Of a stretch of 64,000 bases of DNA, positions 1 to 9,967 are shown piece by piece (position 1 is the stretch's first letter; each line of letters begins with the position of its first letter). The stretch is from NCBI GenBank assembly GCA_028874195.1, contig JAPPLM010000047.1, positions 94,979 through 158,978 on the forward strand. The letters run 5' to 3'. The position numbers were made by a program, and so were the translations under genes. Below the pieces are notes generated by a model. That model did no database searches, was not told where the DNA came from, and saw only the letters and a program-made list of their open reading frames with translations. The stretch comes from Chloroflexota bacterium (GTDB lineage: Bacteria > Chloroflexota > UBA11872 > VXOZ01).

Positions 1-1521
1 AAGGACCCGAGTTGCCCTTTAGCTAAGCAAGCCCTAGATCAAGCGTCAAACCTACTTCCCGGTTACAAGCCACGTGAACACCCAGAATTTCTGAGCTACT
101 CGACAGTGTCGGTTGGCCCCCAAAGCCCTTGGACCGTTAAGGAGCTATTGTCGAAACCGGCATCTGAATGGCGCGATGAGCTGACTTCATTTGATCCCGG
201 TGAGTCTTTCTTGATAAGCCGCGGTGGGCTGTTGAGTACCGTTACTGAAGCAGCAAAGCAAAGCTTTGTTTGGGGTTTCGAGTTGGCGGAGTCCTTGATG
301 CAGGTTAACAACTGGGAAACAGATCTTTGGCCCTCTTTGTTGCATGCCTGGACGGCTATGGATATAAACGAGGAACAGTACGATTGCGTGCTCTCTTGCC
401 TGGATAAAGCAAGCGTGGCCGCCAATTGTGACTATGAAATCGCCAATGTGCTCTTTTCATTGGTGCAAAACACTGGCAAGCCCTACGCGCTGAGATTCCT
501 CGCGCGCGCAAACAATATCGCCTCCACTTTATGGAAAGGCCTTGACCGCGATGAAATGGAGAATCAGCAGAAAAGTTGGCTTCAGAAGGCTCACGATCAT
601 CCGGCCGGTAGACTGACTGATTTCTGGCTATATGGACTCTCCGTGTGGCGAAATGCGCAGGAACCTACACCCAAAGCCATGAATGGCGAGTATCGTGCGG
701 CACTGTCGGCAATTGTCCAAGACCCTACTGTGCCTGGCAAGTTGGGACTTGCCGTCCTCGCCAGCAAATTCCCATTTCTGTTGTCAGTCGATAGAGCGTG
801 GACAATTGAAAACTTGCACCCATCTTTTGATAGCGATAGCGACAACTGGGAAGTAGCACGAGAGGCTCTAGCTGAACTTGCCCTCAATCCTTCCATCGCA
901 GAACTCATGGAGTTAGCTTACCTTGAGGCGGTTCCTTGGTCTAGTTCCAGGAGTGAGTACCTGCGCGGCCAATTCATTCTGCGCTATACCTGTATGATTG
1001 CGTACTTTGTTGAAGACCCCCTCTACACTTGGATTCCAAGGCTCTTCAACTACGGAGGTGAGGACATTGGAGAGGTGTTTTCGTCAAGTCTAAATGAGAA
1101 TTTCCTTTGGGATATGGACGAAGCGACTCAACGTGAGTGGTGGCAACGATGGCTTAAGGACTATTGGGTAAATCGTCTGCAAGGCGTGCCTTTTGCCTTA
1201 ACTCCAACAGAGATCTCAAAGATGCTTCGCTGGCCGGCCAAGCTAACGGCCGTATTCCCCGAGGCCGTCCAACTAGCGGTCCAGATGGGTACGCCTTCTT
1301 CGGACTATGGCAATTTGCTTTACAGTCTCGAAGAGAGCAATATTCAGGAACGGCACCCCAATGAGCTAGCCTGCTTTCTTCTTCATTTGGACAAAATCGG
1401 TGTGCAAAAGCATTGGTATCTAGCCAAGAACATGATTCAGGGGCTTTTTAATTCCAGCATCCCTGAGGATTCAAAGCACAAGCTAAGGGAATTAAAAGCC
1501 AATCAGGGTATTGAGGAGTGA
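1..1521 (+). CDS. C-terminal part of a large protein, possibly SIR2/DUF4020 family (cut by window edge)
   Basis: The frame is open from base 1, so the true start lies outside the window; about 506 residues are visible, ending at TGA 1519-1521. The part seen has no signal peptide or membrane segment. It is rich in Trp and Leu and looks like helical repeats. Near its end are a run reading WWQRWLKDYWVNRLQGVP and then FPEAVQLAVQM. From memory this resembles the C-terminal DUF4020 domain that sits behind SIR2-like NADase domains in bacterial defence proteins; that is recognition, not a computed match. The N-terminal catalytic domain would lie to the left. Codon use looks less GC-biased than the neighbouring TCA genes, which fits an accessory gene. 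The DNA between it and sucC (1522-1808) holds only one short palindromic repeat. Confidence 0.5.
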   Translation, partial: KDPSCPLAKQALDQASNLLPGYKPREHPEFLSYSTVSVGPQSPWTVKELLSKPASEWRDELTSFDPGESFLISRGGLLSTVTEAAKQSFVWGFELAESLMQVNNWETDLWPSLLHAWTAMDINEEQYDCVLSCLDKASVAANCDYEIANVLFSLVQNTGKPYALRFLARANNIASTLWKGLDRDEMENQQKSWLQKAHDHPAGRLTDFWLYGLSVWRNAQEPTPKAMNGEYRAALSAIVQDPTVPGKLGLAVLASKFPFLLSVDRAWTIENLHPSFDSDSDNWEVAREALAELALNPSIAELMELAYLEAVPWSSSRSEYLRGQFILRYTCMIAYFVEDPLYTWIPRLFNYGGEDIGEVFSSSLNENFLWDMDEATQREWWQRWLKDYWVNRLQGVPFALTPTEISKMLRWPAKLTAVFPEAVQLAVQMGTPSSDYGNLLYSLEESNIQERHPNELACFLLHLDKIGVQKHWYLAKNMIQGLFNSSIPEDSKHKLRELKANQGIEE

Positions 1522-1653
1522 GGGTACCTCAGACGGAACTCTGACCACGCATCTTTGCACCTTTAAGCCTCAATCTCTTTTCAATTCCCATATTTGGGCC
1601 TCCTATCACGCTTTTACGACCACTACTCAGGCACTTTGTGCCCTAAATTTCTG

Positions 1654-1677
1654 ACCCCGGCTTTCGCTGGGGTGACG
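1654..1677. repeat. dispersed palindromic repeat, family A (diverged copy)
   Basis: An inverted repeat CCCCGGCTTTCGCTGGGG followed by TGACG, between the first gene and sucC. It is a diverged member of the TTCCCGCTTTCGCGGGAA family seen at 23102, 29155, 44548, 45936, 47326 and 50039. All copies lie between genes. Confidence 0.65.
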
Positions 1678-1808
1678 TCTTAGTGGCACTTGCTACTTCA
1701 GAAGAAGTCGCAGCTGCTGACTCGCTCTCATTCGACATGCGGTCGGGATTTCCGGTATTCTGTTGCTGGCAATTCTTGTAACTGTTAATGGTCTGGTCAC
1801 CCCTCTTC

Positions 1809-2942
1809 ATGAAGATTCACGAATTTCAAGCAAAGGAGATATTGGCGGCGTATGGGTTGCCCATTCCGCCCGGTCAGGTAGCGACCACGCCGGATGAGGC
1901 GCGGGCAGCGGCGGCGAGCATTGGCGGCACCGTGGTCGTGAAGGCGCAGGTGCTTGTCGGCGGGCGCGGCAAGGCCGGCGGCGTGAAGCTCGCCGCCACG
2001 CCGGATGAGGCTGCGGAGAAAGCGGCAGATATTCTCGGCATGAACATCAAGGGCATCACCGTACAGCGGGTATTGTTAGCGCAGGCGGTAGACATCGCCA
2101 CGGAGATCTATCTCGGCGTGATCCTCGACCGCACCTCTAAGGCCATCACCATTATGGCCAGCGCGGAAGGCGGCGTGGAGATCGAGGAAGTTGCTCGCGA
2201 GACGCCGGAGAAGATCCATCGCGTTCACGTACATCCATTGGCGGGGTACGCGGACTATCAGGGACGGCAATTGGCATTTGACATCGGCATACCGCCAGAC
2301 CTGAGCCGAGAATTCGCGCGCATCGTCCGCGCGCTCGTGCTGGCGCTCAATGACAACGACGCCGAATTGGTCGAGATCAACCCGCTCGTCATCACAGAAG
2401 ATGGCGCCATTCAGTGCATCGATGCCAAAATCAACCTTGATGACAACGCACTTTTTCGCCACAAAGACCTCGCGGAACTGCGCGACCATGATGAGGAAGA
2501 GCCCGCCGAGCAAGCGGCGCGGGAAGCAGGTCTCTCGTTCGTCAAGCTCGACGGTACCATCGGCTGCGTGGTCAACGGCGCCGGCTTGGCTATGGCAACC
2601 ATGGATACCATCAAATTGAGCGGCGGCAGTCCGGCCAACTTTCTGGACATCGGCGGCGGCGCCCGCGCGGAGAGTGTCGAGAACGCGCTGCGCATTATCC
2701 TGGATGACGCAAACGTCCGGGCAGTACTCTTCAACATCTTTGGCGGAATCACCCGCTGCGATGAAGTGGCACGCGGTATCGTGAGCGCGTTACCATCGCT
2801 CTCCCGTCAGGTGCCGATGGTAGTGCGTTTAGTCGGCACGAATCAGGATGAGGGACGGGAGATTCTGCGGGAGGCGGGACTGGTGGCCGCGGATACCATG
2901 CAAGCCGCATCGCAAGAGGTAGTAAAGGTGGCAGGCGCATGA
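1809..2942 (+). CDS. sucC: succinate--CoA ligase [ADP-forming] subunit beta
   Basis: Beta subunit of the TCA enzyme that interconverts succinyl-CoA and succinate with ATP (or GTP) formation. The start at 1809 gives 377 residues opening [12 protein letters not shown], the usual SucC N-terminus; an in-frame ATG at 1788 would add seven non-conserved residues. No strong ribosome site precedes either. An N-terminal ATP-grasp fold includes the GGRGKAGGV nucleotide-binding loop. The C-terminal CoA-ligase half carries [20 protein letters not shown] and [10 protein letters not shown]. It shares an ATGA start/stop overlap with sucD, so the two subunits are probably translationally coupled. Confidence 0.96.
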   Translation: MKIHEFQAKEILAAYGLPIPPGQVATTPDEARAAAASIGGTVVVKAQVLVGGRGKAGGVKLAATPDEAAEKAADILGMNIKGITVQRVLLAQAVDIATEIYLGVILDRTSKAITIMASAEGGVEIEEVARETPEKIHRVHVHPLAGYADYQGRQLAFDIGIPPDLSREFARIVRALVLALNDNDAELVEINPLVITEDGAIQCIDAKINLDDNALFRHKDLAELRDHDEEEPAEQAAREAGLSFVKLDGTIGCVVNGAGLAMATMDTIKLSGGSPANFLDIGGGARAESVENALRIILDDANVRAVLFNIFGGITRCDEVARGIVSALPSLSRQVPMVVRLVGTNQDEGREILREAGLVAADTMQAASQEVVKVAGA

Positions 2943-3811
2943 GCATCCTGGTTGACGAGAACACGCGCCTGCTGGTGCAAGGCATAACCGGCCGGGAAGG
3001 CACCTTTCACACGGAACAGATGGTGCAGTACGGCACGCAGGTCGTCGCGGGTGTAACGCCCGGCCGGGGTGGACAGAAAGCTTGCGGCGTCCCCGTCTTC
3101 AATACCGTGGCCCAAGCGGTCCGCGAGACCGGCGCCAACGTCTCCATCATCTTCGTGCCCGGTCCGTTCGCGCCCGACGCCATCATCGAAGCGGTAGACG
3201 CCGGTATTCCCTTCGTAGTGTGCATAAGCGAGCACATTCCTGTACAAGACATGTTGCGGGCGTACCATTATGTAAATATCAAGGGCGCGCGCTTGCAGGG
3301 GCCGAACTGCCCCGGCCTCATATCGCCGGGCAAGGCCAAAGTGGGCATCATGGCCGGCGATATTCACATCCCCGGTCCCGTCGGCGTGGTCAGCCGCTCC
3401 GGCACGCTCACGTACGAGGTTGTCTCGCATCTCACGGGACAGGGTGTCGGACAGTCCACCGTCGTCGGCATTGGCGGCGATCCGGTCATTGGCACCGGCT
3501 TTATCGACGTGCTGCGCATGTTCGAGCAGGACCCTGAGACGGAGGCTGTCGTCATGATCGGTGAAATCGGTGGCACTGACGAAGAGGAAGCGGCGGCATT
3601 CATTCAGAAACACATGACCAAGCCCGTGGTCGGGTTCATCGCCGGACGCACAGCGCCGCCCGAGAAGCGCATGGGGCATGCCGGCGCCATCGTCTCCGGC
3701 GGCATCGGCACGGCGGAGTCCAAGATTGCGGCGCTTCAAGCTGCGGGCGTAGATGTGGCAGACTTTCCCCGCGAAGCGGCCCTGCTGGCGGCCGAGCGGA
3801 TTCTTTTATAA
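2939..3811 (+). CDS. sucD: succinate--CoA ligase [ADP-forming] subunit alpha
   Basis: Alpha subunit of succinyl-CoA synthetase, 290 residues, the normal family length. The N-terminal CoA-binding Rossmann domain has [12 protein letters not shown] and the CGVPVFNTV segment. The second domain carries [11 protein letters not shown], whose His is the phosphorylated catalytic residue. It starts inside the sucC stop codon (ATGA). The ceramidase-like gene follows after 37 bases, so co-transcription is plausible. Confidence 0.97.
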   Translation: MSILVDENTRLLVQGITGREGTFHTEQMVQYGTQVVAGVTPGRGGQKACGVPVFNTVAQAVRETGANVSIIFVPGPFAPDAIIEAVDAGIPFVVCISEHIPVQDMLRAYHYVNIKGARLQGPNCPGLISPGKAKVGIMAGDIHIPGPVGVVSRSGTLTYEVVSHLTGQGVGQSTVVGIGGDPVIGTGFIDVLRMFEQDPETEAVVMIGEIGGTDEEEAAAFIQKHMTKPVVGFIAGRTAPPEKRMGHAGAIVSGGIGTAESKIAALQAAGVDVADFPREAALLAAERILL

Positions 3812-3848
3812 GGCTGGGGCAGATTTTATAGCGTAAAGGGAGGGACCC

Positions 3849-5162
3849 ATGGCACTCTCAATTGGCGCGGCGCAGCGCACTATTTCACCGCCTTTAGGCA
3901 CGCATATGGCCGGCTACTACCACGTACGTCCGGCCAGTGCCATCCATGACGACCTTTTCGCGCGGGCAATGGTCATCGACGACGGCGAGACGACAATTGC
4001 GCTCGTAACGTGCGATCTTGTGTCTATCCGTGAAGAGAGCGTGGTCAATGCGCGGGAGCAGGTGGAAGAAGCTACCCACATCCCCGGCGGCAACGTATTG
4101 ATCTGCTGTACGCATACGCATACCGGCCCCATCACGCGGGGCGACCGCAGCGCTGCCACCTTCGGCAGCATGAGCGAAACGTACATGGCGACGCTGGAAG
4201 AGCAGATCGCCGCGGCAGTCATAGACGCCTGGAAAACGCGCTCTCCCGGCACGTTGCGCATTGGCAAATCGCAGGAGACCCGCATCGCCTTTAACCGCCG
4301 CTTTCACATGCGCGACGGCAGCGTGAAAACTAACCCGGGCAAGAACAACCCGGAGGTCATTGGGCCGGTTGGCCCCATCGACCCCGACGTCTACGTGCTG
4401 CTCGCGGAATCCGATCAGGGAGATCCGCTAGGCGTGCTCGTGAACTACTCCCTGCATGCAGACACTACCGGCGGCGACCAGATTTCTGCCGACTATTCCG
4501 GCTGGATGGAAAAGCACCTCAAGAACATGTCACCGGAGTTGGATGAGGCGGTGGTCCTCTATGCCAATGGCTATTGCGGCGATATCAATCACGTCAACGT
4601 GAACGACCCCAATCAGCTCAAGGGTTTCGAGGAGTCCGAGCGCATCGGCCGCGCGCTTGCGGAAAGCACTACGCAGGCACTCTCACACTTGGAGCCGCTC
4701 AGGGGTGAGACCGTACACGCCTCCCAACGCATCGAGGCTCTTCCCGCCGTAATTCCAACTGCAGAAGACATTGCCTGGGCGCAGGAGGCGGTAGCAGCCA
4801 CGCCGGCAGGGGGTGGTCCCGGACGGGATGACCTAGTAAAGGCGCACCGCGACCTTGCGCTGCAGGAATTGAACAAGCGGCACTTCGATACGGAAGTGCA
4901 GGTGCTGTCCGTCGGCAACGTAGCAATGACGGCGCTGCCGGGCGAGATATTCGTCGAGCTGGGGCTCTCCATCAAGGAGCACTCGCCCTTCGAGCACAAT
5001 CTGCTCGCGGAATTGGCAAACGGCAATCTGGGCTACATCTGCACGGCAGCCGCGTATCCGCAGGGCGCTTATGAACCCACCTCCAGCCGCGTAGTGCCAG
5101 GCTCTGGGGAGCAACTCGTGCGCGCCGCACTCGCGTTGCAGCGCGAAATTGCCATAGCCTAA
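3849..5162 (+). CDS. neutral/alkaline ceramidase-like hydrolase (N-terminal domain family)
   Basis: 437 residues resembling the catalytic domain of neutral/alkaline non-lysosomal ceramidases (Pfam Ceramidase_alk). Seen: the opening IGAAQRTISPPLGTHMAGY, the metal-binding CTHTHTGP (two His), a later NYSLHADTTGGD, and a NGYCGDINHVN segment. Full ceramidases are about 650-700 residues with a signal peptide and a C-terminal Ig-like domain; both are missing here, so a cytoplasmic hydrolase of another amide or ester is as likely as a true ceramidase. A good GGGAGGG ribosome site precedes the ATG. It sits 37 bases behind sucD and may be read from the same transcript. Confidence 0.8.
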   Translation: MALSIGAAQRTISPPLGTHMAGYYHVRPASAIHDDLFARAMVIDDGETTIALVTCDLVSIREESVVNAREQVEEATHIPGGNVLICCTHTHTGPITRGDRSAATFGSMSETYMATLEEQIAAAVIDAWKTRSPGTLRIGKSQETRIAFNRRFHMRDGSVKTNPGKNNPEVIGPVGPIDPDVYVLLAESDQGDPLGVLVNYSLHADTTGGDQISADYSGWMEKHLKNMSPELDEAVVLYANGYCGDINHVNVNDPNQLKGFEESERIGRALAESTTQALSHLEPLRGETVHASQRIEALPAVIPTAEDIAWAQEAVAATPAGGGPGRDDLVKAHRDLALQELNKRHFDTEVQVLSVGNVAMTALPGEIFVELGLSIKEHSPFEHNLLAELANGNLGYICTAAAYPQGAYEPTSSRVVPGSGEQLVRAALALQREIAIA

Positions 5163-5254
5163 CCGTAGTGGCTACCGCTGAAGCTGATATTGTAGGTTCC
5201 GGCATGCCGGCTCACATGCGTTTCGCGAACAGCGCTGCGCTCGCGCCTGCTGTA

Positions 5255-5279
5255 TTGATACGCCCCGCTGGTATATAAT
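5255..5279 (+). promoter_or_regulatory. possible promoter upstream of korA
   Basis: A TGGTATATAAT stretch (TG at 5269-5270, then TATATA/TATAAT) looks like an extended -10 element about 125 bases before korA. A TTGATA at 5255 is only 11-13 bases away, too close to be a normal -35. The gap 5163-5402 shows no other signal. Confidence 0.25.
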
Positions 5280-5402
5280 TGAACAAGAATGTAGAATACT
5301 AATTTAGCGCTGTTGCACAGCGTCTGTAGTGATGTGCCTTTGTCTGCCGCAAAGGCTGGCGAACGAGCATGGGATAGTTGCAGGAAGTAAAATTCTAGAC
5401 CA

Positions 5403-7163
5403 ATGACGAGAAACGACCTAGTCATCCGCGTCGCTGGCGAGGCTGGCGAAGGCATTGTCTCAACCGGACAATTGCTTACCCAGGCCGCGTTGCGAGGCGG
5501 ATTTCATGTACTTACCTACTCCCAGCCACCTTCGGAGATCAAGGGTGGGCACGCTTTCTATCAGATCAGGCTCAGCGCGGATCGCTCTTACAGTAAAGGT
5601 GATTCGGTTGACATCCTGCTCGCCTTCAACCAGGAAGCCTACGACCGCAACGCGGCGGAGACTAAGGACGACGGCCTACTCGTATACGACCCATCGGAAG
5701 TAACCCCGTCCGCTGACAGCCACTTCGTGCAGGTGGAGTTCCCGCTTAACGACATCGCGAAGAACCAACTCAAGTTTCCCATCGCGAAGAACGTCGTTGC
5801 CGTCGGCGCGCTGGCGGAGCTTTTCGATCTGCCGACGAAGCACCTCGATTCCCTCATCGAGGAGCGGTGGCTGCGCAAGGGCGAAGCGGTTGTGCAAAAG
5901 AATCTGGACGCGCTCCGCGCCGGTATCGACTATGTTATCGAACACGTCCCCCAGCGCGACCGCTTTGCGCTCTATCCGGAAAAATCCCATGCCGGCGAGA
6001 TCGTGGTGAGCGGCAGCGAGGCTATCGGCCTGGGCGCCATTGCCGCCGGCTGCAGCTTCATGGCGGGATATCCGATCACGCCTGCCAGCGACATCAAGGA
6101 ATTTCTGGAGATACATCTGCCGAAAACGGGCGGCCACGCGCTGCAGGCGGAGGACGAGCTTGCTGCCATCGGCATGGTGCTGGGGGCTTCATATGCCGGT
6201 TCCAAAGCCATGACGGCGACCTCCGGTCCCGGGTTTAGCCTGATGATTGAAATGCTTGGGCTGGCAGCCATGGCCGAGCTTCCCTGCGTTATCGTGGACG
6301 CGCAACGGGCAGGACCGTCAACCGGCATGCCGACCCGGCACGAGCAGGGCGACCTCTACCAAGCCGCTTTCGCCGGTCACGGTGAGTGTCCGCGCATCGT
6401 GCTCGCGCCCACGTCGGTGCGAGACTGCTTCTACCAGACAGTAAACGCCTTCAACCTCGCGGAGAAGTACCAGACGCCCGTCGTCCTACTCGGCGACACG
6501 CTCCTCAACGTGCGCTCCGAGAGTGTTCCCCGGCCTATTCTCAATGAAGTTAAGGTTGTTGACCGTCTCCTGTTCTCAGAGAACGGCAATGGCGTTGGAA
6601 ACGAAGTCGGCAGGATGAACGGCGAATACAATCGCTACGTCCTTACCGAGAACGGCGTCTCGCCCATGTCCATTCCCGGTCAGGAAGGCGGCCAGTACAT
6701 TGCCACCGGGCTTGAGCACAACGAAGAAGGCCTGCACCGGTATGACGAGGCGACGCATACCATCATGACCCAGAAGCGCTTCCGCAAACTCGAACGCGCT
6801 GCTCATGAGGCGCCAGAGGGAGACCGTTTCGGCGATCCTGAGGCTGAGATCGGCATTCTTACGTGGGGCTCTACCGTAGGTTCCGTCATCGAGGTGATTC
6901 GCCAGGCCGAACAGGAAGGCTTGAAGCTCGATATGTTGGCGCCCAGAATGCTGATGCCGCTGCCGGACCATGAAATACGACCCTTTGTTGAGAGCAAGCG
7001 CGTCATCATCATTCCGGAAGTAAACTATGTCGGTCAATTTGCCAATATGATCACGAGCCAGTACCCGCGCGATTACGTGCGGATAAATATCTTCGGCGGC
7101 ATGCCGTTCCGCGTCGACTGGCTCCTGGAGAAGATCAGAGAGGAAGTGGCGCAGTATGTCTAG
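5403..7163 (+). CDS. korA: 2-oxoacid:ferredoxin oxidoreductase subunit alpha (gamma-alpha fusion), probably 2-oxoglutarate
   Basis: Large subunit of a two-subunit 2-oxoacid:ferredoxin oxidoreductase, 586 residues. Residues about 1-190 form the gamma domain (RVAGEAGEGIVSTGQLL; QPPSEIKGGHAFYQIR). The alpha pyrimidine-binding domain begins near residue 200 with the diagnostic GYPITPASDI, followed by ATSGPGFSLMIEM. The C-terminus carries the domain II/III part. The enzyme decarboxylates a 2-oxoacid to acyl-CoA and reduces ferredoxin; next to sucCD and sdh the likely substrate is 2-oxoglutarate, but pyruvate or branched-chain acids cannot be excluded. It overlaps korB by 8 bases. Confidence 0.93.
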   Translation: MTRNDLVIRVAGEAGEGIVSTGQLLTQAALRGGFHVLTYSQPPSEIKGGHAFYQIRLSADRSYSKGDSVDILLAFNQEAYDRNAAETKDDGLLVYDPSEVTPSADSHFVQVEFPLNDIAKNQLKFPIAKNVVAVGALAELFDLPTKHLDSLIEERWLRKGEAVVQKNLDALRAGIDYVIEHVPQRDRFALYPEKSHAGEIVVSGSEAIGLGAIAAGCSFMAGYPITPASDIKEFLEIHLPKTGGHALQAEDELAAIGMVLGASYAGSKAMTATSGPGFSLMIEMLGLAAMAELPCVIVDAQRAGPSTGMPTRHEQGDLYQAAFAGHGECPRIVLAPTSVRDCFYQTVNAFNLAEKYQTPVVLLGDTLLNVRSESVPRPILNEVKVVDRLLFSENGNGVGNEVGRMNGEYNRYVLTENGVSPMSIPGQEGGQYIATGLEHNEEGLHRYDEATHTIMTQKRFRKLERAAHEAPEGDRFGDPEAEIGILTWGSTVGSVIEVIRQAEQEGLKLDMLAPRMLMPLPDHEIRPFVESKRVIIIPEVNYVGQFANMITSQYPRDYVRINIFGGMPFRVDWLLEKIREEVAQYV

Positions 7164-8022
7164 CGTAGTAACCGTAGAGAAACGTAAGGTCAACGACTAC
7201 AAGGGCGATGAGCGTCCTACGTGGTGCCCCGGCTGCGGCGACTTTGGCGTCCTCAACGCCGTATTCAAGGCGCTCAGCGACCATAACTTCGATCCCAAGA
7301 ATGTGATCATCGTCTCCGGCATCGGATGTTCCAGTCGCCTCCCCTTCTTCACTGACGCTTACGGCTTCCATACGGTGCACGGACGAGCAATGCCTGTTGC
7401 CGCCGGCATTCGCGCCGTGCAGCCCGATATGCCGGTATTGGCCATGGGCGGTGACGGTGATGCTTTTGCCATCGGTGTTGGGCATCTCATCCACGCCATC
7501 CGGCGCAATCTCAACATCTGCTACGTGGTGATGGACAATGCCGTGTACGGCCTGACGAAGGGTCAGACGTCTCCCACGGCGGAGCGCGGCCTAGCCACCA
7601 AAGCCACCCCGCAGGGCGCCAGCGATCCGGCCGTGAATCCACTCCTGCTCGCCTTGGCCACTGGGTGCACGTTTGTGGCCCGCGGCTTCTCCAGCAAGCC
7701 CAAGGAGCTTGCCGACCTCATCGCCCGCGGCATAGCGCATGAGGGGTTTGCCTTCATCGATACCTACAGCCCGTGCCCGACGTTCAACACGGTTAACACC
7801 TTCAAGTACTATCGAGACGCCACCGATGACCTGCCGGCGGATTTCGATCCCACAGACTTCAATGCCGCGTTGCAATACGCCGCCAGCGAGGATCCGCTTT
7901 ACCTGGGACTCTATTACCAAGCAGAGCAGCCTACGTTCGAAGACCATATCAGGAACAACAAGCCGGAAGTGACAAACAGCGCCATGACCGTAGTGGAGGA
8001 CCTCTTCGATCAGATGAGCTAG
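7156..8022 (+). CDS. korB: 2-oxoacid:ferredoxin oxidoreductase subunit beta, probably 2-oxoglutarate
   Basis: Thiamine-diphosphate and [4Fe-4S] subunit, 288 residues, pairing with KorA. Four Cys fit the cluster pattern: C24 and C27 in CPGCGDFG, C58 in SGIGCSS, C207 in YSPCPTF. The TPP/Mg site is GGDGDAFAIGVGHLIHAIRR followed by NAVYGLTKGQ. It starts 8 bases inside korA and is followed by a strong hairpin terminator, so korAB forms one short operon. Confidence 0.95.
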   Translation: MSSVVTVEKRKVNDYKGDERPTWCPGCGDFGVLNAVFKALSDHNFDPKNVIIVSGIGCSSRLPFFTDAYGFHTVHGRAMPVAAGIRAVQPDMPVLAMGGDGDAFAIGVGHLIHAIRRNLNICYVVMDNAVYGLTKGQTSPTAERGLATKATPQGASDPAVNPLLLALATGCTFVARGFSSKPKELADLIARGIAHEGFAFIDTYSPCPTFNTVNTFKYYRDATDDLPADFDPTDFNAALQYAASEDPLYLGLYYQAEQPTFEDHIRNNKPEVTNSAMTVVEDLFDQMS

Positions 8023-8059
8023 TATCCGCTCGTCGATTCTCGGTAAACGCGACCTTCAA

Positions 8060-8093
8060 GCGGACTCCGATTAGTTGGAGTTCGCTGTTTTTT
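8060..8093 (+). terminator. Rho-independent terminator after korAB
   Basis: A nine-base-pair stem (8060-8068 with 8077-8085, one G-T pair), an 8-base loop, and then a run of six T. It separates korAB from the sdh promoter. Confidence 0.85.
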
Positions 8094-8120
8094 GCCCGGC
8101 GGAGCACGTCAAGGTCTCGC

Positions 8121-8150
8121 TTAACATTCAGGCCGCCTGGACGGTATACT
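8121..8150 (+). promoter_or_regulatory. sigma-70-type promoter for sdhABE
   Basis: TTAACA (8121-8126) and TATACT (8145-8150) are separated by 18 bases; each differs from consensus by one base. It lies just behind the korAB terminator and about 140 bases before the sdhA start. Confidence 0.5.
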
Positions 8151-8290
8151 AGTGGCTGAGGGCTGGTAAGTCGCCAAGTCTGAAGTGCCGGTGGCACTGT
8201 GCTTGGCGAGAGAATTATCCAGCCTATTTTGCGGCATTGTCGGCGCACTGGCGCCGATACGCAAGGACAATTGCATGGGAGTCTACAGTC

Positions 8291-9967
8291 TTGCTTGAGC
8301 ATGATGTCTTGGTAGTTGGCGCCGGTCTTGCCGGCATGCAGGCGGCCCTGCACGCCGCGCGGCAAGGCGTAAGCGTTGCCATTCTCACCAAGGTGCATCC
8401 CGTGCGCAGCCACTCCAATGCCGCCCAAGGCGGCATAAATGCCGCTATGGAAGAGGACGATCCCTGGGAAGACCACGCCTACGATACGGTAAAAGGCAGC
8501 GATTATCTGGGCGACCAAGATGCCATTGAGGTCTTGTGTAGCGAAGCTCCTGAGACGATTATCGAGCTCGAGCACATGGGCGTTATCTTCAACCGGGGCT
8601 CCCGCGGCCAGATCGACCTGCGCGCTTTCGGCGGTCAGGCGCGCAAGCGCACCTGCTACGTGGCGGACATCACCGGCCAGGTAATGCTCCACGTCATCTA
8701 CGAGCAACTCATGAAGGCGGGAACGCAGGTCTATGAAGAGTGGTTCGTAACTTCCCTTGTCCGCCAAAATGACGCCGTCTGCGGTGTTATAGCCATGGAC
8801 TTGCGCAGCGGCGAGCTTCACCTCATCAAGGCGAAAGCCGTGATTCTGTGCACCGGCGGCTCCGGGCGCGTCTACGAGCCCAGCAGCAACGCCCTCATCT
8901 GCACCGGTGACGGTTATGCGCAAGCCTATCGCGTCGGCGCGCCGCTGATGGACATGGAGATGGTGCAGTACCACCCCACCACGCTGCCTGGCAACGGCGC
9001 GCTCATGACCGAGGGCGCGCGCGGTGAGGGTGCGTATCTCATCAACGCCAACGGCGAGCGCTTCATGGAGCGCTACGCGCCGAACATGATGGAATTGGCC
9101 TCGCGCGATGTTGTCTCCCGCGCCGAGCAGACCGAGATCAACGAGGGCAGGGACATCAACGGCTGTGTCCTGCTCGACGTGCGCCATCTCGACCGCAATA
9201 CTATCCTGCAGAAGCTCAGCCAAATTCGCGAGCTTGGTCTTGAATACGAAGGGGTAGACATCATCGAAGAACCCTGCCCGGTGCGTCCCGGCATGCACTA
9301 CATGATGGGCGGCATCAAGACCGACATCGAAGGGGCCACCTTCGTCAAGGGCCTGTATTCTGCCGGTGAGGCAGCGTGCGTCTCGGTGCACGGCGGCAAC
9401 CGCCTCGGCGCCAACTCGCTGCTCGATACCCTTGTGTACGGCAAGCGGGCCGGCACATCCGCGGTGCTATACGCCGACGGCATTCCATTCGCAGATGTAC
9501 CGGAATCGCGCTTGCAGGAAGACCGAGAGCACATTAAAGGAATTCTGGCACGCAACGGCGAGAATGGCGAACGAGCGGCAGCGCTCCGGCTGGCCATGGG
9601 ACAGACGATGCACCAGCATGTGGGCGTTTTTCGAGATCAAGCCGGCTTGGAAGAGGCGCAGTCGATCATTGCAGCCCTGAAGGAGCGCTACCGGAACGTC
9701 AGTGTTGACGACAAAGGGAAAGTCTTCAATACCGATTTGCTCTTCGCACTGGAAGTAGGTCTTATGCTCGACGTCGCGGAGGCAATCGTGGCAAGCGCCC
9801 TGTTCCGCGCCGAGAGCAGAGGCGCCCACTACCGCACCGATTTCCCTGACCGCAATGACGATGACTGGCTTAAGCACACCTTGGTCTTTAGCGGTGATAG
9901 TGGACCCCGCCTGGAGACACTGCCGGTAACGATCACCCAATGGCAGCCCGCGAGGAGAACGTACTAG
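8291..9967 (+). CDS. sdhA: succinate dehydrogenase / fumarate reductase flavoprotein subunit
   Basis: FAD-bearing catalytic subunit, 558 residues from the TTG at 8291. That TTG has GGGAG eight bases upstream and gives MLEHDVLVVGAGLAGMQAAL, the normal N-terminus; a TTG at 8237 would add 18 unconserved residues. GAGLAG is the dinucleotide-binding motif. His41 in the HSNAAQGG segment matches the residue that binds FAD covalently. Active-site segments include MVQYHPT, LMTEGARGEGAYL and VHGGNRLGANSLLD. It ends one base before sdhB. It oxidises succinate to fumarate, or the reverse. Confidence 0.96.
   Translation: MLEHDVLVVGAGLAGMQAALHAARQGVSVAILTKVHPVRSHSNAAQGGINAAMEEDDPWEDHAYDTVKGSDYLGDQDAIEVLCSEAPETIIELEHMGVIFNRGSRGQIDLRAFGGQARKRTCYVADITGQVMLHVIYEQLMKAGTQVYEEWFVTSLVRQNDAVCGVIAMDLRSGELHLIKAKAVILCTGGSGRVYEPSSNALICTGDGYAQAYRVGAPLMDMEMVQYHPTTLPGNGALMTEGARGEGAYLINANGERFMERYAPNMMELASRDVVSRAEQTEINEGRDINGCVLLDVRHLDRNTILQKLSQIRELGLEYEGVDIIEEPCPVRPGMHYMMGGIKTDIEGATFVKGLYSAGEAACVSVHGGNRLGANSLLDTLVYGKRAGTSAVLYADGIPFADVPESRLQEDREHIKGILARNGENGERAAALRLAMGQTMHQHVGVFRDQAGLEEAQSIIAALKERYRNVSVDDKGKVFNTDLLFALEVGLMLDVAEAIVASALFRAESRGAHYRTDFPDRNDDDWLKHTLVFSGDSGPRLETLPVTITQWQPARRTY

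Noticed and set aside
2843-3739. 298-residue minus-strand frame
   Set aside because: Antisense to sucD, whose protein is clearly real.
5255-5279. TTGATA/TATAAT as a full sigma-70 promoter for korA
   Set aside because: The 13-base spacing is too short; kept only as a weak extended -10 candidate.
7949-9391. 480-residue open frame on the minus strand
   Set aside because: Lies opposite sdhA and korB, with Arg/His/Ala-rich, motif-free translation; a shadow of high-GC coding DNA.
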